Made by a program: the position numbers and the translations under genes. From contig JADJTL010000002.1 of assembly GCA_016711215.1 (NCBI GenBank), forward strand, positions 1 to 64,000: a stretch of DNA of 64,000 bases, given 5' to 3'. The notes beneath the pieces were generated by a model. The model was not told the origin of the DNA, did no database searches, and saw only the letters and a list, made by a program, of their open reading frames with translations. The stretch comes from Pseudomonadota bacterium (GTDB lineage: Bacteria; Myxococcota_A; Polyangia; GCA-2747355). The number at the start of each line of letters is the position of its first letter. Within the stretch, counting starts at the first letter, position 1. Below, piece by piece: positions 17,412-27,159 of this stretch.

Positions 17412-19085
17412 ATGACCCTCCTCTACTTCGTGCTGCTCGTGGGCGTCCTGATCTTCGTGCACGAGTTCGGCCACTTCCTGATGGCCAAGCTCTTCAACGT
17501 CAAGGTGCTGAAGTTCTCGCTCGGCTTTGGCCCCGCGGCGTTGGGATTCCGCCGCGGCGAGACCGAGTACTGCATCGCGTGGCTACCGCTCGGCGGCTTC
17601 GTCAAGATGCTGGGGGAGGACCCGGCCGAGCCCTTGCGGCGCGAGGACCACGAGCGCGCCTTTCACCACAAGCCACTCTGGCAGCGCTATGCGATCGTCC
17701 TGGCCGGTCCGGTCTTCAACATCATCTTCCCGACGCTGATCTACTTCATCTTCTTCGCCGCGCAGAGCAGCTTGCCGCCGCCGGTGATCGGCAAGGTGCT
17801 GCCGGACGAGCCCGCCGCCGAAGCGGGGCTACGCCCCGGCGACCGCATTCTCTCGATCGACGGTCGGAGCGTGCGCTACTGGACCGATCGCGAGGCGGCC
17901 GGCGGTGGTCTTTGGTCGGTCACCCATAACATCGCGCCCTACCCCGGCACGGCCCTGCGCATCGCGATCAAGCGCAGCGGACAGCAGTTGGAGCGCTTCG
18001 TCACGCCGCGCGAGGACGTCTGCTATGACCGGCTCGGCCTGCGTTGGCGTTGCGGGCTGATCGGGGTCTCTCCGCTCTTCGAAATGGCGCAGATCGGCGT
18101 CATCGATCCAGCCTCGCCCGCCGGGCGTGCGGGCCTCCACACGGGGGACCTGATCACCGCGGTGAACGGGCGCCCGATCGAGCGCTGGGATGAGCTCGCC
18201 GAGGTGCTTCAGCGCAATCGCGGCGACGCGCTGCGGCTGGCCTATCTGCGACCCGGGGCCTCGCTGAGCGACTTCGCTGATCTGCGACTGCTGCAGCCGC
18301 AGACCACCGTGGTCGATCCGGAGCCACGCCACGAGGCGACGGTCGTGCGCTATGAGACCGGCATGGCCTCTGCCGAGCTCTTCGTGCGCCGCGTCGACCC
18401 TGGCTCACCTGCCGCCACGATTGGGCTGCGGCCGGGCGACCAGATCGTGGCGCTCGACGGGCGCCCCGCGCGCCACTGGGCGATCTTCGCCCAGGCGCTG
18501 CGGCAGCGTCCCGCGGCGGATCACCGGCTCGTCTGGTTGCGGCGCGGTGGAACGCGGCACGAGGCGCGCTTTCGCTTCGCCAAGGTGACCTATCGCGACG
18601 ACATCGGCAACAACCAGGCACGCTACATCTTTGGAGCCGAGGCCGATGTGGTCGCGCGAACGCACGACCCGGTGCCGGTCGAGGGCCGCCTCACCTATGC
18701 CGCGGTCGAGTCCGTACGCTACACCAGCGATCTCGTGCAGAAGCTTCTCGTCGTGATCGTCGAGCTCTTCCGCGGCGGGATCTCGCGTGACACCATCGGC
18801 GGCCCGCTGATGCTGGCCAAGGCGGCTCGCGTCGCGGCGGAGACCGGTTGGGATAAGTTCTTGCTGCTGATGGCGCTGATCAGCATCAACCTCGGCATCA
18901 TCAACTTGCTTCCCGTGCCGATTCTCGACGGCGGGCACATCATGTTCTTCACGGTCGAGGCGATTCGCCGGCGGCCGCTGAGTTTGCGCGCCCGCGCGAT
19001 CGCCTCCTATATCGGTCTGGTGCTGCTGGTCTCCCTGATGGTGCTCGCGATGAAGAACGACATCACCCGCTACTGGTTGCGCTGA
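17412..19085 (+). CDS. rseP: Site-2 protease RseP with three PDZ domains
   Basis: 557 residues from ATG 17412. RseP is an inner-membrane zinc protease that cuts anti-sigma factors and remnant signal peptides within the membrane. The first helix holds HEFGH (residues 17-21). The second zinc/active-site motif NLLPVPILDGGH is near residue 498, with family-typical helices around both. Between them I count three PDZ units, at about residues 125-165, 215-265 and 315-370, each with the xAGLxxGDxIxxxxGRP core. Two PDZ domains in ~450 residues is usual, so the extra length is the third PDZ. tsaB starts 11 bp downstream, suggesting an operon. No SD is visible; a TACACT box ends 8 bp before the ATG. Confidence 0.92.
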   Translation: MTLLYFVLLVGVLIFVHEFGHFLMAKLFNVKVLKFSLGFGPAALGFRRGETEYCIAWLPLGGFVKMLGEDPAEPLRREDHERAFHHKPLWQRYAIVLAGPVFNIIFPTLIYFIFFAAQSSLPPPVIGKVLPDEPAAEAGLRPGDRILSIDGRSVRYWTDREAAGGGLWSVTHNIAPYPGTALRIAIKRSGQQLERFVTPREDVCYDRLGLRWRCGLIGVSPLFEMAQIGVIDPASPAGRAGLHTGDLITAVNGRPIERWDELAEVLQRNRGDALRLAYLRPGASLSDFADLRLLQPQTTVVDPEPRHEATVVRYETGMASAELFVRRVDPGSPAATIGLRPGDQIVALDGRPARHWAIFAQALRQRPAADHRLVWLRRGGTRHEARFRFAKVTYRDDIGNNQARYIFGAEADVVARTHDPVPVEGRLTYAAVESVRYTSDLVQKLLVVIVELFRGGISRDTIGGPLMLAKAARVAAETGWDKFLLLMALISINLGIINLLPVPILDGGHIMFFTVEAIRRRPLSLRARAIASYIGLVLLVSLMVLAMKNDITRYWLR

Positions 19086-19096
19086 GCCGCGCTGCG

Positions 19097-19810
19097 ATGA
19101 TCAGGCCTCTGCACCTGCTCGCTCTGGACACGGCCACCCAGCAGGCCACCGTCGCGCTTTGCCGCGAGACGGCGATCGTGGCCGAGGCGTCGCGCGTGGT
19201 GACGACGCATAGCGCCGGACTGCTGACCCTGATCGAGGACGTGCTGGTCGGAGCCGGCCTGACGCTCGGCGCTGTCGATGCCATCGTTTGCGGTCAGGGG
19301 CCCGGCTCGTTCACGGGACTGCGCATCGGTCTGGCCACGGCAAAGGGCCTGTGCCTGGCTGCCGAGAAGCCGCTGCTCGTCGTCGGATCGCTGCTGGCGC
19401 TGGCACGCGCAGCGTTGGTCGAAGAGGCGGCAGCGACCCTTGCGCTGCTGGACGCGGGGCGTGGCGAGGTCTATGCGCAGGCCTTCGCCGCGGCGGAGCC
19501 GCTGGCGCCAGCCTGGCTCGGCGCGCCGCTCCAGGTGGGCGACTACCTCGCGACGCTTCCGCCCCGCGCCGGCACCGATTGGCTGCTGATCGGCGAGGGG
19601 GCGCTGCGTCACGCCGACGCACTGGGGCTCGCACTTCCCCAGGGGCGCCCAGCGGCGGCGACGCGGCACACGATCTGCGCCGCTGAGCTCGCACGCGCCA
19701 CGCTGCCCCGCGCGCGCGCCGAGGACTTCGACGACCTCGCCCGCGCGGTGCCGCTCTATGTGCGCGCGCCTGACCTGTGGAGGCCCGCCCCGCCCGCGAA
19801 CGCCGCCTGA
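19097..19810 (+). CDS. tsaB: tRNA threonylcarbamoyladenosine biosynthesis protein TsaB
   Basis: 237 residues from ATG 19097. TsaB is a partner of TsaD and TsaE in making t6A at position 37 of ANN-decoding tRNAs. It has the ASKHA-type fold: LLALDTATQQATVAL at the N-terminus, HSAGLLTLIEDVL, and the family signature GQGPGSFTGLRIGLATAKGL, followed by DAGRGEVYAQ. Length is typical. It lies 11 bp after rseP. A neighbouring tsaD or tsaE is not seen, which is normal. Confidence 0.92.
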   Translation: MIRPLHLLALDTATQQATVALCRETAIVAEASRVVTTHSAGLLTLIEDVLVGAGLTLGAVDAIVCGQGPGSFTGLRIGLATAKGLCLAAEKPLLVVGSLLALARAALVEEAAATLALLDAGRGEVYAQAFAAAEPLAPAWLGAPLQVGDYLATLPPRAGTDWLLIGEGALRHADALGLALPQGRPAAATRHTICAAELARATLPRARAEDFDDLARAVPLYVRAPDLWRPAPPANAA

Positions 19811-19834
19811 TGAGGGCGGGGCGCAGCAGCCGCG

Positions 19835-20608
19835 CTACAGCGTCACGATGAAGCCGACGGAGGCGCCCACGGCGCTGAGCCGGCCCCCCTGCCCGAGGTC
19901 CAGCGTGACCTGGTGAATCAGCTCGAGCTTGCCGTTCAGCACGACGTTGTAACCCAAGGCGACGCCGCCGACCTCGGCCGGTGGCGCACCGCTCTCGGGG
20001 CGGAAGTGATAGGTCGCGTCGTACTCGAGGAGGAGCTGGTGGCGACTGGCGACGGTGAGATAGAGCCCGAGGATCGTCGCCAGATCGACCGTGGTGTTCG
20101 CGGCGCTGGCCGCCCCGGACGCGCTGGGCCTGATGCCATCGACCGGTACGCCGAGGCGCAGGTAGAGCCCGCCCAGGCTCAGCCCCGGGCGGAGGTCGAC
20201 GTTGAGCTCCAGTTCGGGACGGTAGCGGAGCTCCCTCAGGCCTGGCCCGGCCAGGGCCACGGCGAGCTGCAGGTCGAGGTCGAGGTGGTCGGTGTCCAAC
20301 GGGGTGGCGACCAGCAGGAGGTAGCCAGCGGCATCTCCGTCCGGGTAGGCGTCGTCGCGACCATGCAGCGTCGTACCGACGCAGAGCGCCAGCCAATCGA
20401 CGAGGCCGTAGCCGAGGATGAGTTCGCTGCGGCCGTGGGGCTTCGGTCGCCCGCGTCCCTCGCTCGCGGAGGCCAAGCCAAACATGCCGCCGTAGAGCTC
20501 AAGATCGTAGCCGCCAGCAGCGAAGGTCTCGATCGTGTCGGCCGCGCAGCAGCGGGAGGGGCGAGCGAAAAGAGCGCAGGGCAGCGCCAGCACCAGCGCT
20601 AGCGCCAT
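19835..20608 (-). CDS. Predicted outer-membrane beta-barrel protein of unknown function
   Basis: 257 residues from ATG 20608, which gives a Sec signal peptide (MALALVLALPCALFA...CCAAD). A longer start at 20719 is possible but adds an Arg/Ala-rich leader. The mature part is made of amphipathic strands separated by turns (SELILGYGLVDWLALCVGTTL, HLDLDLQLAVALAG, HQLLLEYDATYHF, KLELIHQVTLDLGQG) and ends in IVTL. This pattern fits a small outer-membrane barrel of the kind often annotated as a transporter or porin-like protein. No specific family is recognised. It is convergent with tsaB. Confidence 0.55.
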   Translation of the reverse strand: MALALVLALPCALFARPSRCCAADTIETFAAGGYDLELYGGMFGLASASEGRGRPKPHGRSELILGYGLVDWLALCVGTTLHGRDDAYPDGDAAGYLLLVATPLDTDHLDLDLQLAVALAGPGLRELRYRPELELNVDLRPGLSLGGLYLRLGVPVDGIRPSASGAASAANTTVDLATILGLYLTVASRHQLLLEYDATYHFRPESGAPPAEVGGVALGYNVVLNGKLELIHQVTLDLGQGGRLSAVGASVGFIVTL

Positions 20609-20709
20609 TCGCCAGCGCGCGCGTGCGCTGGGCGCGGACGCGTTCAGGCAAGCCCTTCCCGCGTGAGGCTGAAACCAGGCGGCGACAGCCCGCGACTCGC
20701 GTTGCGGCC

Positions 20710-21840
20710 TCAGCGCCAAGGGAAGATCGTCGTGGCCAGGACGCCCGTGCCGTAGGTTGCGGCCGCAGCCGCCGCGCCGAGGCTGAGCATCCTCAAGGCG
20801 CCGCGCCCTGGGCTCCTGCCGGAGGTGGACGCCAGCCAGGCCCCGCCTGCCGCCAGCGCCACGGCGCTCACCGCGGCGCTGAGGGTCAGCGAGAGGCCGT
20901 TTGCTCCGATCACCAGCGGGACGAGCGGAATGGTCGCCCCGATCAAGAAGGACGCAAACGAGCTGAGCGCTGCGCCCGTGGGGCAGTCCAGTCGGTGGGG
21001 AATCAGTCCGAGATCGACGGCGGCGGCCTCCAACCGACCAGGCGTCGCGAGCACCGCGCGGGCCAGGTCCTCCGCATGCGCGGTTGAGAAGCCCCGCTTG
21101 GCAGCGGCCTCAATCAGCGTAGCCTTGGCCGCCCGAGGGTCATCGCGTATGAGCCGGTCGAGGGTGTGCAGGATGCTGCGGTGCCTCTCGTTCTGCGAGG
21201 TCACAGACACCCATTCGCCGGCCGCCATGGACAGCGCACCGCCGACGCCGCTGATGATCCCGGCGAGGATGGCGAGCTGGGTGCTTCCCGCCAGCCCGGC
21301 GACGCCGAAGACGAAGGCGAGGCTGGTGATCAGCCCGTCGGTGCCCCCCATCACGGACGCGCGCAGATTCCCGCCCTCGACAAGCCCACTCCACGGACCT
21401 TCGCCCGGTCGTGCAGCGCGCGAGCTTGGCCCTTGCGCCGGCTGCTCGTCCTCCGGCTCGAGGCCGCGCGCCCTGCGGTCCAGGGCGGGCCGCTCCTGTC
21501 GATCGCCCCTGCGGTGCCAGAACGCGCCGCGCAGCCCTCGGCGCCACGCGCTCGCCCCCGAGCCACCGCTGGCGCGCCTGCGCAAAGGCCACGCGCCGCT
21601 CGCCAAGCGCGCGCCGCCCGCCGGCCGCGCCGCGTCGCCGCAGCGGCGCCCGAGCGCAGGCAGCGGCCGAGGCGACGGCGCCTTCGTCCGCTGCGCGGCG
21701 GCCAGGGGGCTCGTCGCCAGCACCAGCCCGATGGCGAACACAACGCTCACGCCGGACGCCCGCGCCGCCACGGTGGCAAGGCGTGTCCGCCGAGGGCGGT
21801 AAGGCGGAAGCGGCGCTCGGCTGGATCGTCCCGCTAGCAC
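20710..21840 (-). CDS. VIT1/CCC1-family metal ion transporter with unusual N-terminal extension
   Basis: The C-terminal ~225 residues (20710 to about 21390) form a VIT1/CCC1 Fe2+/Mn2+ transporter: EGGNLRASVMGGTDGLITSLAFVFGVAG, SMAAGEWVSVTSQNE, and a closing set of three helices. Family members move Fe or Mn out of the cytosol. The start is uncertain. I use GTG 21840, just after the upstream regulator gene; this adds ~150 residues with a signal-like helix (VVFAIGLVLATSPLAAAQ) and a low-complexity Arg/Gly region. GTG 21771 or a start near 21390 are alternatives. The extension could be real, or could contain a frameshift. The gene follows a DtxR/MntR-type regulator by about 40 bp on the same strand, so joint control by Mn or Fe is likely. 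Confidence 0.72.
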   Translation of the reverse strand: MLAGRSSRAPLPPYRPRRTRLATVAARASGVSVVFAIGLVLATSPLAAAQRTKAPSPRPLPALGRRCGDAARPAGGARLASGAWPLRRRASGGSGASAWRRGLRGAFWHRRGDRQERPALDRRARGLEPEDEQPAQGPSSRAARPGEGPWSGLVEGGNLRASVMGGTDGLITSLAFVFGVAGLAGSTQLAILAGIISGVGGALSMAAGEWVSVTSQNERHRSILHTLDRLIRDDPRAAKATLIEAAAKRGFSTAHAEDLARAVLATPGRLEAAAVDLGLIPHRLDCPTGAALSSFASFLIGATIPLVPLVIGANGLSLTLSAAVSAVALAAGGAWLASTSGRSPGRGALRMLSLGAAAAAATYGTGVLATTIFPWR

Positions 21841-21880
21841 TTTCGGCGTCCACTCAGAGAAGGAAGGAAGCGAGGGCGGA

Positions 21881-22630
21881 TCAGCCCTCGTTGCGAACTT
21901 GCACCACACGCGCTTCCCCGCGCCGCAGCCTGAGCTGCGCGCCCTCGCAGCGGATCCAGAGCGGATCGCCGCGGTCCCCCACGCGTTCGAGGGCGATCGT
22001 CGTGTCGGGGAGAATTCCCATGTCGAGGATGCGTTGACGAAGCGCGCGGCCACCCTTGATCTGCGTCACCACGGCCCGTTGCCCTGGCGCCAGTTGCGCC
22101 AGGCTACGCAGATTCGCCGGTGCGCCCAGGGCGCCGGAGGCGCGATCCAGGCGGCAGGGGGAGCTGCCGGCGCCCGCACCCTCGTCCACGCCCTCGGGGA
22201 AGCGATCCAGGGCCTCGACCACCGCCCGGCAGTTGCCGATGGACTCGAAGAAGGTCACGAGCCGACCCATCGCCTCGTCGGTCAGGCTGTGCTCCATCGT
22301 GCAGGCCTGATCGCTGGCGGCCTCATGCGGCATCCTCAGCACCTGCTCGAAGAAGCGCGTCAGGAGCCGATGCCGGCTGAGCACCTTGCGGGCAGCGTCC
22401 TCTCCCTTCGGCGTCAGGCCGATGTACTCGCGGCGCTCGTAGTTGACCAACGCGCCCTCGGCGAGCTTGCGCAGCGCCACCGAGACCGTCGCGGCCTTGA
22501 CCGCGCGCGCGCGCGCAATATCCCGCACCCGCGCGAAGCCATGCTCTTGGATCAGCAGGTAGATCGTCTCGAGGTAGTCCTCGAGGGCGGCGCTGATCGG
22601 GGCCGGCACGCTAGTAGTCGCAAGTTCCAT
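21881..22630 (-). CDS. DtxR/MntR-family metal-dependent regulator with FeoA-like domain
   Basis: 249 residues from ATG 22630. An N-terminal winged helix (SAALEDYLETIYLLIQEHGFARVRDIARARAVKAATVSVALRKL) is followed by the metal-binding dimerisation domain (LLTRFFEQVLRMPHEAA, CTMEHSLTDEAMGRLVTFFE). A FeoA/SH3-like domain closes the protein (LAQLAPGQRAVVTQIKGG ... LRQRILDMGILPDTTIALERVGD). This is the full three-domain DtxR architecture. A perfect palindrome overlaps its promoter, right next to the start codon, pointing to autoregulation. The gene behind it encodes a VIT1-type transporter. Whether Mn or Fe is the ligand cannot be settled from sequence alone. Confidence 0.9.
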   Translation of the reverse strand: MELATTSVPAPISAALEDYLETIYLLIQEHGFARVRDIARARAVKAATVSVALRKLAEGALVNYERREYIGLTPKGEDAARKVLSRHRLLTRFFEQVLRMPHEAASDQACTMEHSLTDEAMGRLVTFFESIGNCRAVVEALDRFPEGVDEGAGAGSSPCRLDRASGALGAPANLRSLAQLAPGQRAVVTQIKGGRALRQRILDMGILPDTTIALERVGDRGDPLWIRCEGAQLRLRRGEARVVQVRNEG

Positions 22631-22648
22631 TGTTAGCGCGTACTAACA
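22631..22648. promoter_or_regulatory. Palindromic operator of the DtxR/MntR-type regulator
   Basis: TGTTAG-CGCGTA-CTAACA is a perfect 6+6 inverted repeat, immediately next to the start codon at 22630 and overlapping the predicted -10. Position and symmetry fit a dimer-binding site for the regulator encoded downstream. The site has not been compared with known MntR or IdeR boxes. Confidence 0.6.
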
Positions 22649-22667
22649 CGTGCGCCCAAACTGTCAA
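22640..22667 (-). promoter_or_regulatory. Promoter of the metal regulator gene, nearly leaderless
   Basis: On the minus strand TTGACA (22667-22662), a 16-bp spacer, then TAGTAC (22645-22640). Transcription would begin only a few bases before ATG 22630, and no ribosome site is present, so the mRNA is probably leaderless or nearly so. The palindrome covers the -10 and the start region, so bound repressor would block polymerase directly. Confidence 0.5.
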
Positions 22668-22720
22668 GCGTGGCGGCCGCGCCGAAACGCCGGCGGGACG
22701 CTGCCTCGGACCGGTCGCGG

Positions 22721-23287
22721 TCAGCGGGACTTGCGGCGCAAGGGGAAGACGCCGAAGAGCGCGTCGCGGTCGAAGACACGCAGCTCCACACGGTCGTTGT
22801 CGAAGAGGCTGAGGATGACGAGGGCCGTCGCGCTGCCCGTGTCACCGGTCGCAGGGGCCCACATAGGGGCCCACATAGGGGCCCAGAGCAGATAGCTGCG
22901 CAGCGGATCGCCGTCGAAGGTCAGGCTCGCCAGCGCGTCGGCGTCGCCTCGCGTTACCGGCTGCAGCGCGGTTTGGGCGAAGCGCCCATCGCTGGTGGTC
23001 AGCGTGGCCGCGAGGCTGCGCAGGGTCACGTCGGCGAGCGCGAGCTCGTCCACGCGAGTTTCAGCCTCAAAGCCGACGCGCACCGCCGGGTCCTCGATCA
23101 CGGTTCCGGCCCAACTGCCCTCGTAGGCGCGCACATCGACGCAGCCAACGAGCGCCCCGAGCGCTCCGAGCGCCCCGAGCGCTCCGAGCGAGAGCCGGGG
23201 TCCTCGTCGCCGCTGCCGCAGGGGGCGCCCGGCGCGACGCATCACGCGAGGGCGGAGGGTGCCGACCCGTAGGGCTTCGAGCGCCAT
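22721..23287 (-). CDS. Small lipoprotein of unknown function
   Basis: 188 residues from ATG 23287 (ATG 23242 is an alternative). An Arg-rich leader is followed by a lipoprotein signal made of repeated Gly-Ala-Leu (LGALGALGALGALVGC). The mature part (~145 residues) is beta-rich (DELALADVTLRSLAATLT, RVELRVFDRDALFGVFPLRR) with an internal WAPM repeat. The GAL and WAPM segments come from short tandem DNA repeats. I recognise no family. It is divergent from the Omp85-like operon. Confidence 0.55.
   Translation of the reverse strand: MALEALRVGTLRPRVMRRAGRPLRQRRRGPRLSLGALGALGALGALVGCVDVRAYEGSWAGTVIEDPAVRVGFEAETRVDELALADVTLRSLAATLTTSDGRFAQTALQPVTRGDADALASLTFDGDPLRSYLLWAPMWAPMWAPATGDTGSATALVILSLFDNDRVELRVFDRDALFGVFPLRRKSR
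22855..22886 (-). repeat. 12-bp tandem repeat encoding WAPM units
   Basis: GGGGCCCACATA is present 2.7 times and is in-frame in the small lipoprotein, giving WAPMWAPMWAP. Confidence 0.8.
23147..23192 (-). repeat. 9-bp tandem repeat in the lipoprotein signal peptide
   Basis: CGAGCGCCC/CGAGCGCTC alternate for about five copies and encode the Gly-Ala-Leu run of the signal peptide core. Gain or loss of a unit would lengthen or shorten the hydrophobic core by three residues. Confidence 0.75.
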
Positions 23288-23372
23288 AGGTCCGTCTAGC
23301 ACGACTCCGGCGGGGTTGGGGAGCACCTGCCGGCTTGACGTTGGGCGGTGGGCGACGCGATGCTGCCGCGTC

Positions 23373-24812
23373 GTGCCGAGGTCTGCCAAGCTCGCTGCTC
23401 TGCTCGTGGTGCTGCTCGCGGTGCTGCTCGGCAGCCAGGCCGCGCGTGGCCAGAGCCTCACCACGGGTCCGATCTACCGGATCGAGGCGATCGAGGTCCA
23501 GGGCAACCGCAGGACGCGTAGCCACCTGATTCGCCGGGCCCTGCTCGTCCGCGCCGGCGAGCGCCTGGCCGTCGACGACCCAGCCTTCGAGCTCTCCCAG
23601 TACCGCGTCCTGGCGCTCGGCTACTTCTCCTCCGTGCGTTTGCGCCTGCGCAAGGGGGCGAGCCGGGGCGCGGCGGTGCTGGTGGTCGAGGTCGTCGAAC
23701 GCGGCACCCTGGTCATCAGTGACCTCTTTCTCGGAACGAGCGAAGCGACCCGGGCCTGGGGAGGTCTCGGCCTGGCAGAACGGAATCTCTTTGGTCGCGG
23801 CATCGAGCTCGAGGGCGCCTTCGTGCTTGGCACCGACCCGCTCGTCGAACGCGCCCATCTCCAGCAGTCGTATTGGTTGAGCGCGACCTCGCCCCAATCG
23901 CGCTGGCGGCGGCTCGAGGCCAGCGCCGCGCTGCTGCTCGTCGACGGCAGCGAGTTCTTCCGACGCTCTGGTGCTGACGCGAGCTCGGCGCCCCGGCACT
24001 TCATCTCGGCGGGTTATCGCCGGATCGGCGGCAGCCTCGGAGCGGGTCTCGACGTTGGACCGACCGTCCGCGTGCGCGCGGACCAACGCGTCGAGGCGGT
24101 CGAGGCGGCGATTCCCGTCGGTGCGACGCGGGAGCTGCCCGCGACCGGCGCCCTGCCGCCGCGCAGCGTGCCCGTGCCCTTCGCCCTGGTCGAGGGGCAC
24201 AGCATGCTCTCAGTCACCTCAGTCACGCTCGAGCACGACACGCGATCCGATCCGATCATGCCCGAACGGGGCGCGTTGTTGACAGCCACCGCCGACGTCT
24301 CCAGTCGCCTCTTCGCGTCGCGCTATAGCTTCGTCAAGCTCAGCGCGAGCTATCGTCGCTACTGGGCGCTGCCCTGGCGCCACATCGCCTCGCTGCAGCT
24401 CTTCGGCGGGGCGATCTTCGGCGAGGCCCCCTTCTTCGAGAAGTTCTTCATCGGCGACCTCAATGACCTCGTGCCGGCGCGCGCCCTCGGGCTCAACTTC
24501 TCGACCCTGCCCTCGCGCAACGTCTTCGGCACCCCGATCAGTGGCCGGCGCTATGAGGACCTCGCGCTGCGCTGCAGCGGGCAGTACAGCATCCCCTGGT
24601 TTCGCGGCGGGCGCTTTGCCTATGCGGGGGACTTCTTTCTCGATGTCGGACTGATCTTCCTCGCGTCCAAGGACGACCTACGCCTGCGCGACCGGCCCTT
24701 GCTGCAGTCCGTGCCGCTCGACCTGACCGTCGACGCCGGGCTGCGCCTCGACACGCGGATCGGCGTCTTCCTCTTCTCCGTGGGCAACGGCCTCGGTCGC
24801 ATCCCCTTCTGA
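23373..24812 (+). CDS. Omp85-family outer-membrane protein (BamA/TamA-like) with one POTRA domain
   Basis: 479 residues from GTG 23373, which places a signal peptide first (LAALLVVLLAVLLGSQAARGQ). One POTRA-like domain follows (IYRIEAIEVQGNRRTRSHLIRRALLV ... SVRLRLRKGASRG...VVEVVERG), then a beta-barrel part (WGGLGLAERNLFGRGIELEGAF, HDTRSDPIMPERGALLTATAD, LQLFGGAIFGEAPFFEKFFIGD), and the chain ends in a Phe (GLGRIPF). BamA itself has five POTRA units in ~800 residues, so this is a short Omp85 paralogue whose substrate is unknown. It opens a three-gene operon with a DUF4390 protein (11 bp gap) and a histidine kinase (7 bp gap). Confidence 0.8.
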   Translation: MPRSAKLAALLVVLLAVLLGSQAARGQSLTTGPIYRIEAIEVQGNRRTRSHLIRRALLVRAGERLAVDDPAFELSQYRVLALGYFSSVRLRLRKGASRGAAVLVVEVVERGTLVISDLFLGTSEATRAWGGLGLAERNLFGRGIELEGAFVLGTDPLVERAHLQQSYWLSATSPQSRWRRLEASAALLLVDGSEFFRRSGADASSAPRHFISAGYRRIGGSLGAGLDVGPTVRVRADQRVEAVEAAIPVGATRELPATGALPPRSVPVPFALVEGHSMLSVTSVTLEHDTRSDPIMPERGALLTATADVSSRLFASRYSFVKLSASYRRYWALPWRHIASLQLFGGAIFGEAPFFEKFFIGDLNDLVPARALGLNFSTLPSRNVFGTPISGRRYEDLALRCSGQYSIPWFRGGRFAYAGDFFLDVGLIFLASKDDLRLRDRPLLQSVPLDLTVDAGLRLDTRIGVFLFSVGNGLGRIPF

Positions 24813-24823
24813 GGACCTCGACG

Positions 24824-25504
24824 ATGCCCCGCGCCCGTCTGCGACCGAGCCCCGTCAGCCGCTACCCAGCGCTGCTGCTGCTGGGCGCGCTGCTCGCCTC
24901 GGCGGCCGGGCCCACCAGCGCGGGCGCCAAGACGCGACTCCCGCTCAAGCCCGTGGCCATCGTGCGTGAGGGTAATCGCGCGCTGATCAGCATCGGCTTT
25001 CGCGAACTCTTCGACGCCGAGCTGCGTCGAAGACTGGACAGCGGCTTCGTGATGACGGTCGCTCAGACGCTCTCACTGCACGCGACGAGCGGCGCACGCG
25101 CGATCACCGTGGTCCAGCGCAGCCTGCGTGCAGTCTTCGACCTCTGGGACGAGCAGTATCTGGTGACCATCGCCGATGGGAAGGGTGAGCGGCGCGTGCG
25201 CTTGCGCCAACAGCGTGAGGTGGTCGAGCTGCTGACGAGCTGGTGGCGCTATCCGCTCGCCGTGCCCACAGCGAGCGGTAAACCTTCCGCCTATTTCCTC
25301 ACCGGCCTGGCCCAGGTCAACCCGATCAGCGACCAGGCGCTCTCGCAGGTACGTCGCTGGCTGCGACGACCCTACCGCAAACAGCGCAGCGGTGGTGGCG
25401 ATAGCTTCTTCGGCTCCTTCGTCAGCATCTTCGTCAACGCGCGGATCGCGCAGGCGGAGCGGAGCTTCGCCTTCCGCACGCCGGTCTTCTCGCTCGAACG
25501 TTGA
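24824..25504 (+). CDS. DUF4390-type secreted protein
   Basis: 226 residues from ATG 24824. There is an N-terminal signal peptide (YPALLLLGALLASAAGPTSAGA), then one domain of about 170 residues (FRELFDAELRRRLDSGFVMTVAQTLSLH, DLWDEQYLVTI, RQQREVVELLTSWWRYPLA, FGSFVSIFVNARIAQAERSFAFRTPVF). This is the DUF4390 pattern, a family of unknown function that often sits directly before an NtrY-like histidine kinase. Here the kinase follows 7 bp later. Probably periplasmic; a role in supporting the kinase is inference from that pairing. Confidence 0.7.
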   Translation: MPRARLRPSPVSRYPALLLLGALLASAAGPTSAGAKTRLPLKPVAIVREGNRALISIGFRELFDAELRRRLDSGFVMTVAQTLSLHATSGARAITVVQRSLRAVFDLWDEQYLVTIADGKGERRVRLRQQREVVELLTSWWRYPLAVPTASGKPSAYFLTGLAQVNPISDQALSQVRRWLRRPYRKQRSGGGDSFFGSFVSIFVNARIAQAERSFAFRTPVFSLER

Positions 25505-25511
25505 GGTCTTG

Positions 25512-27110
<1,599 letters not shown>

Positions 27111-27159
27111 GCTCCTGCCACGATGAACCGCAAGGTGGCGCCCCAGCGGCGGGCTGCGC

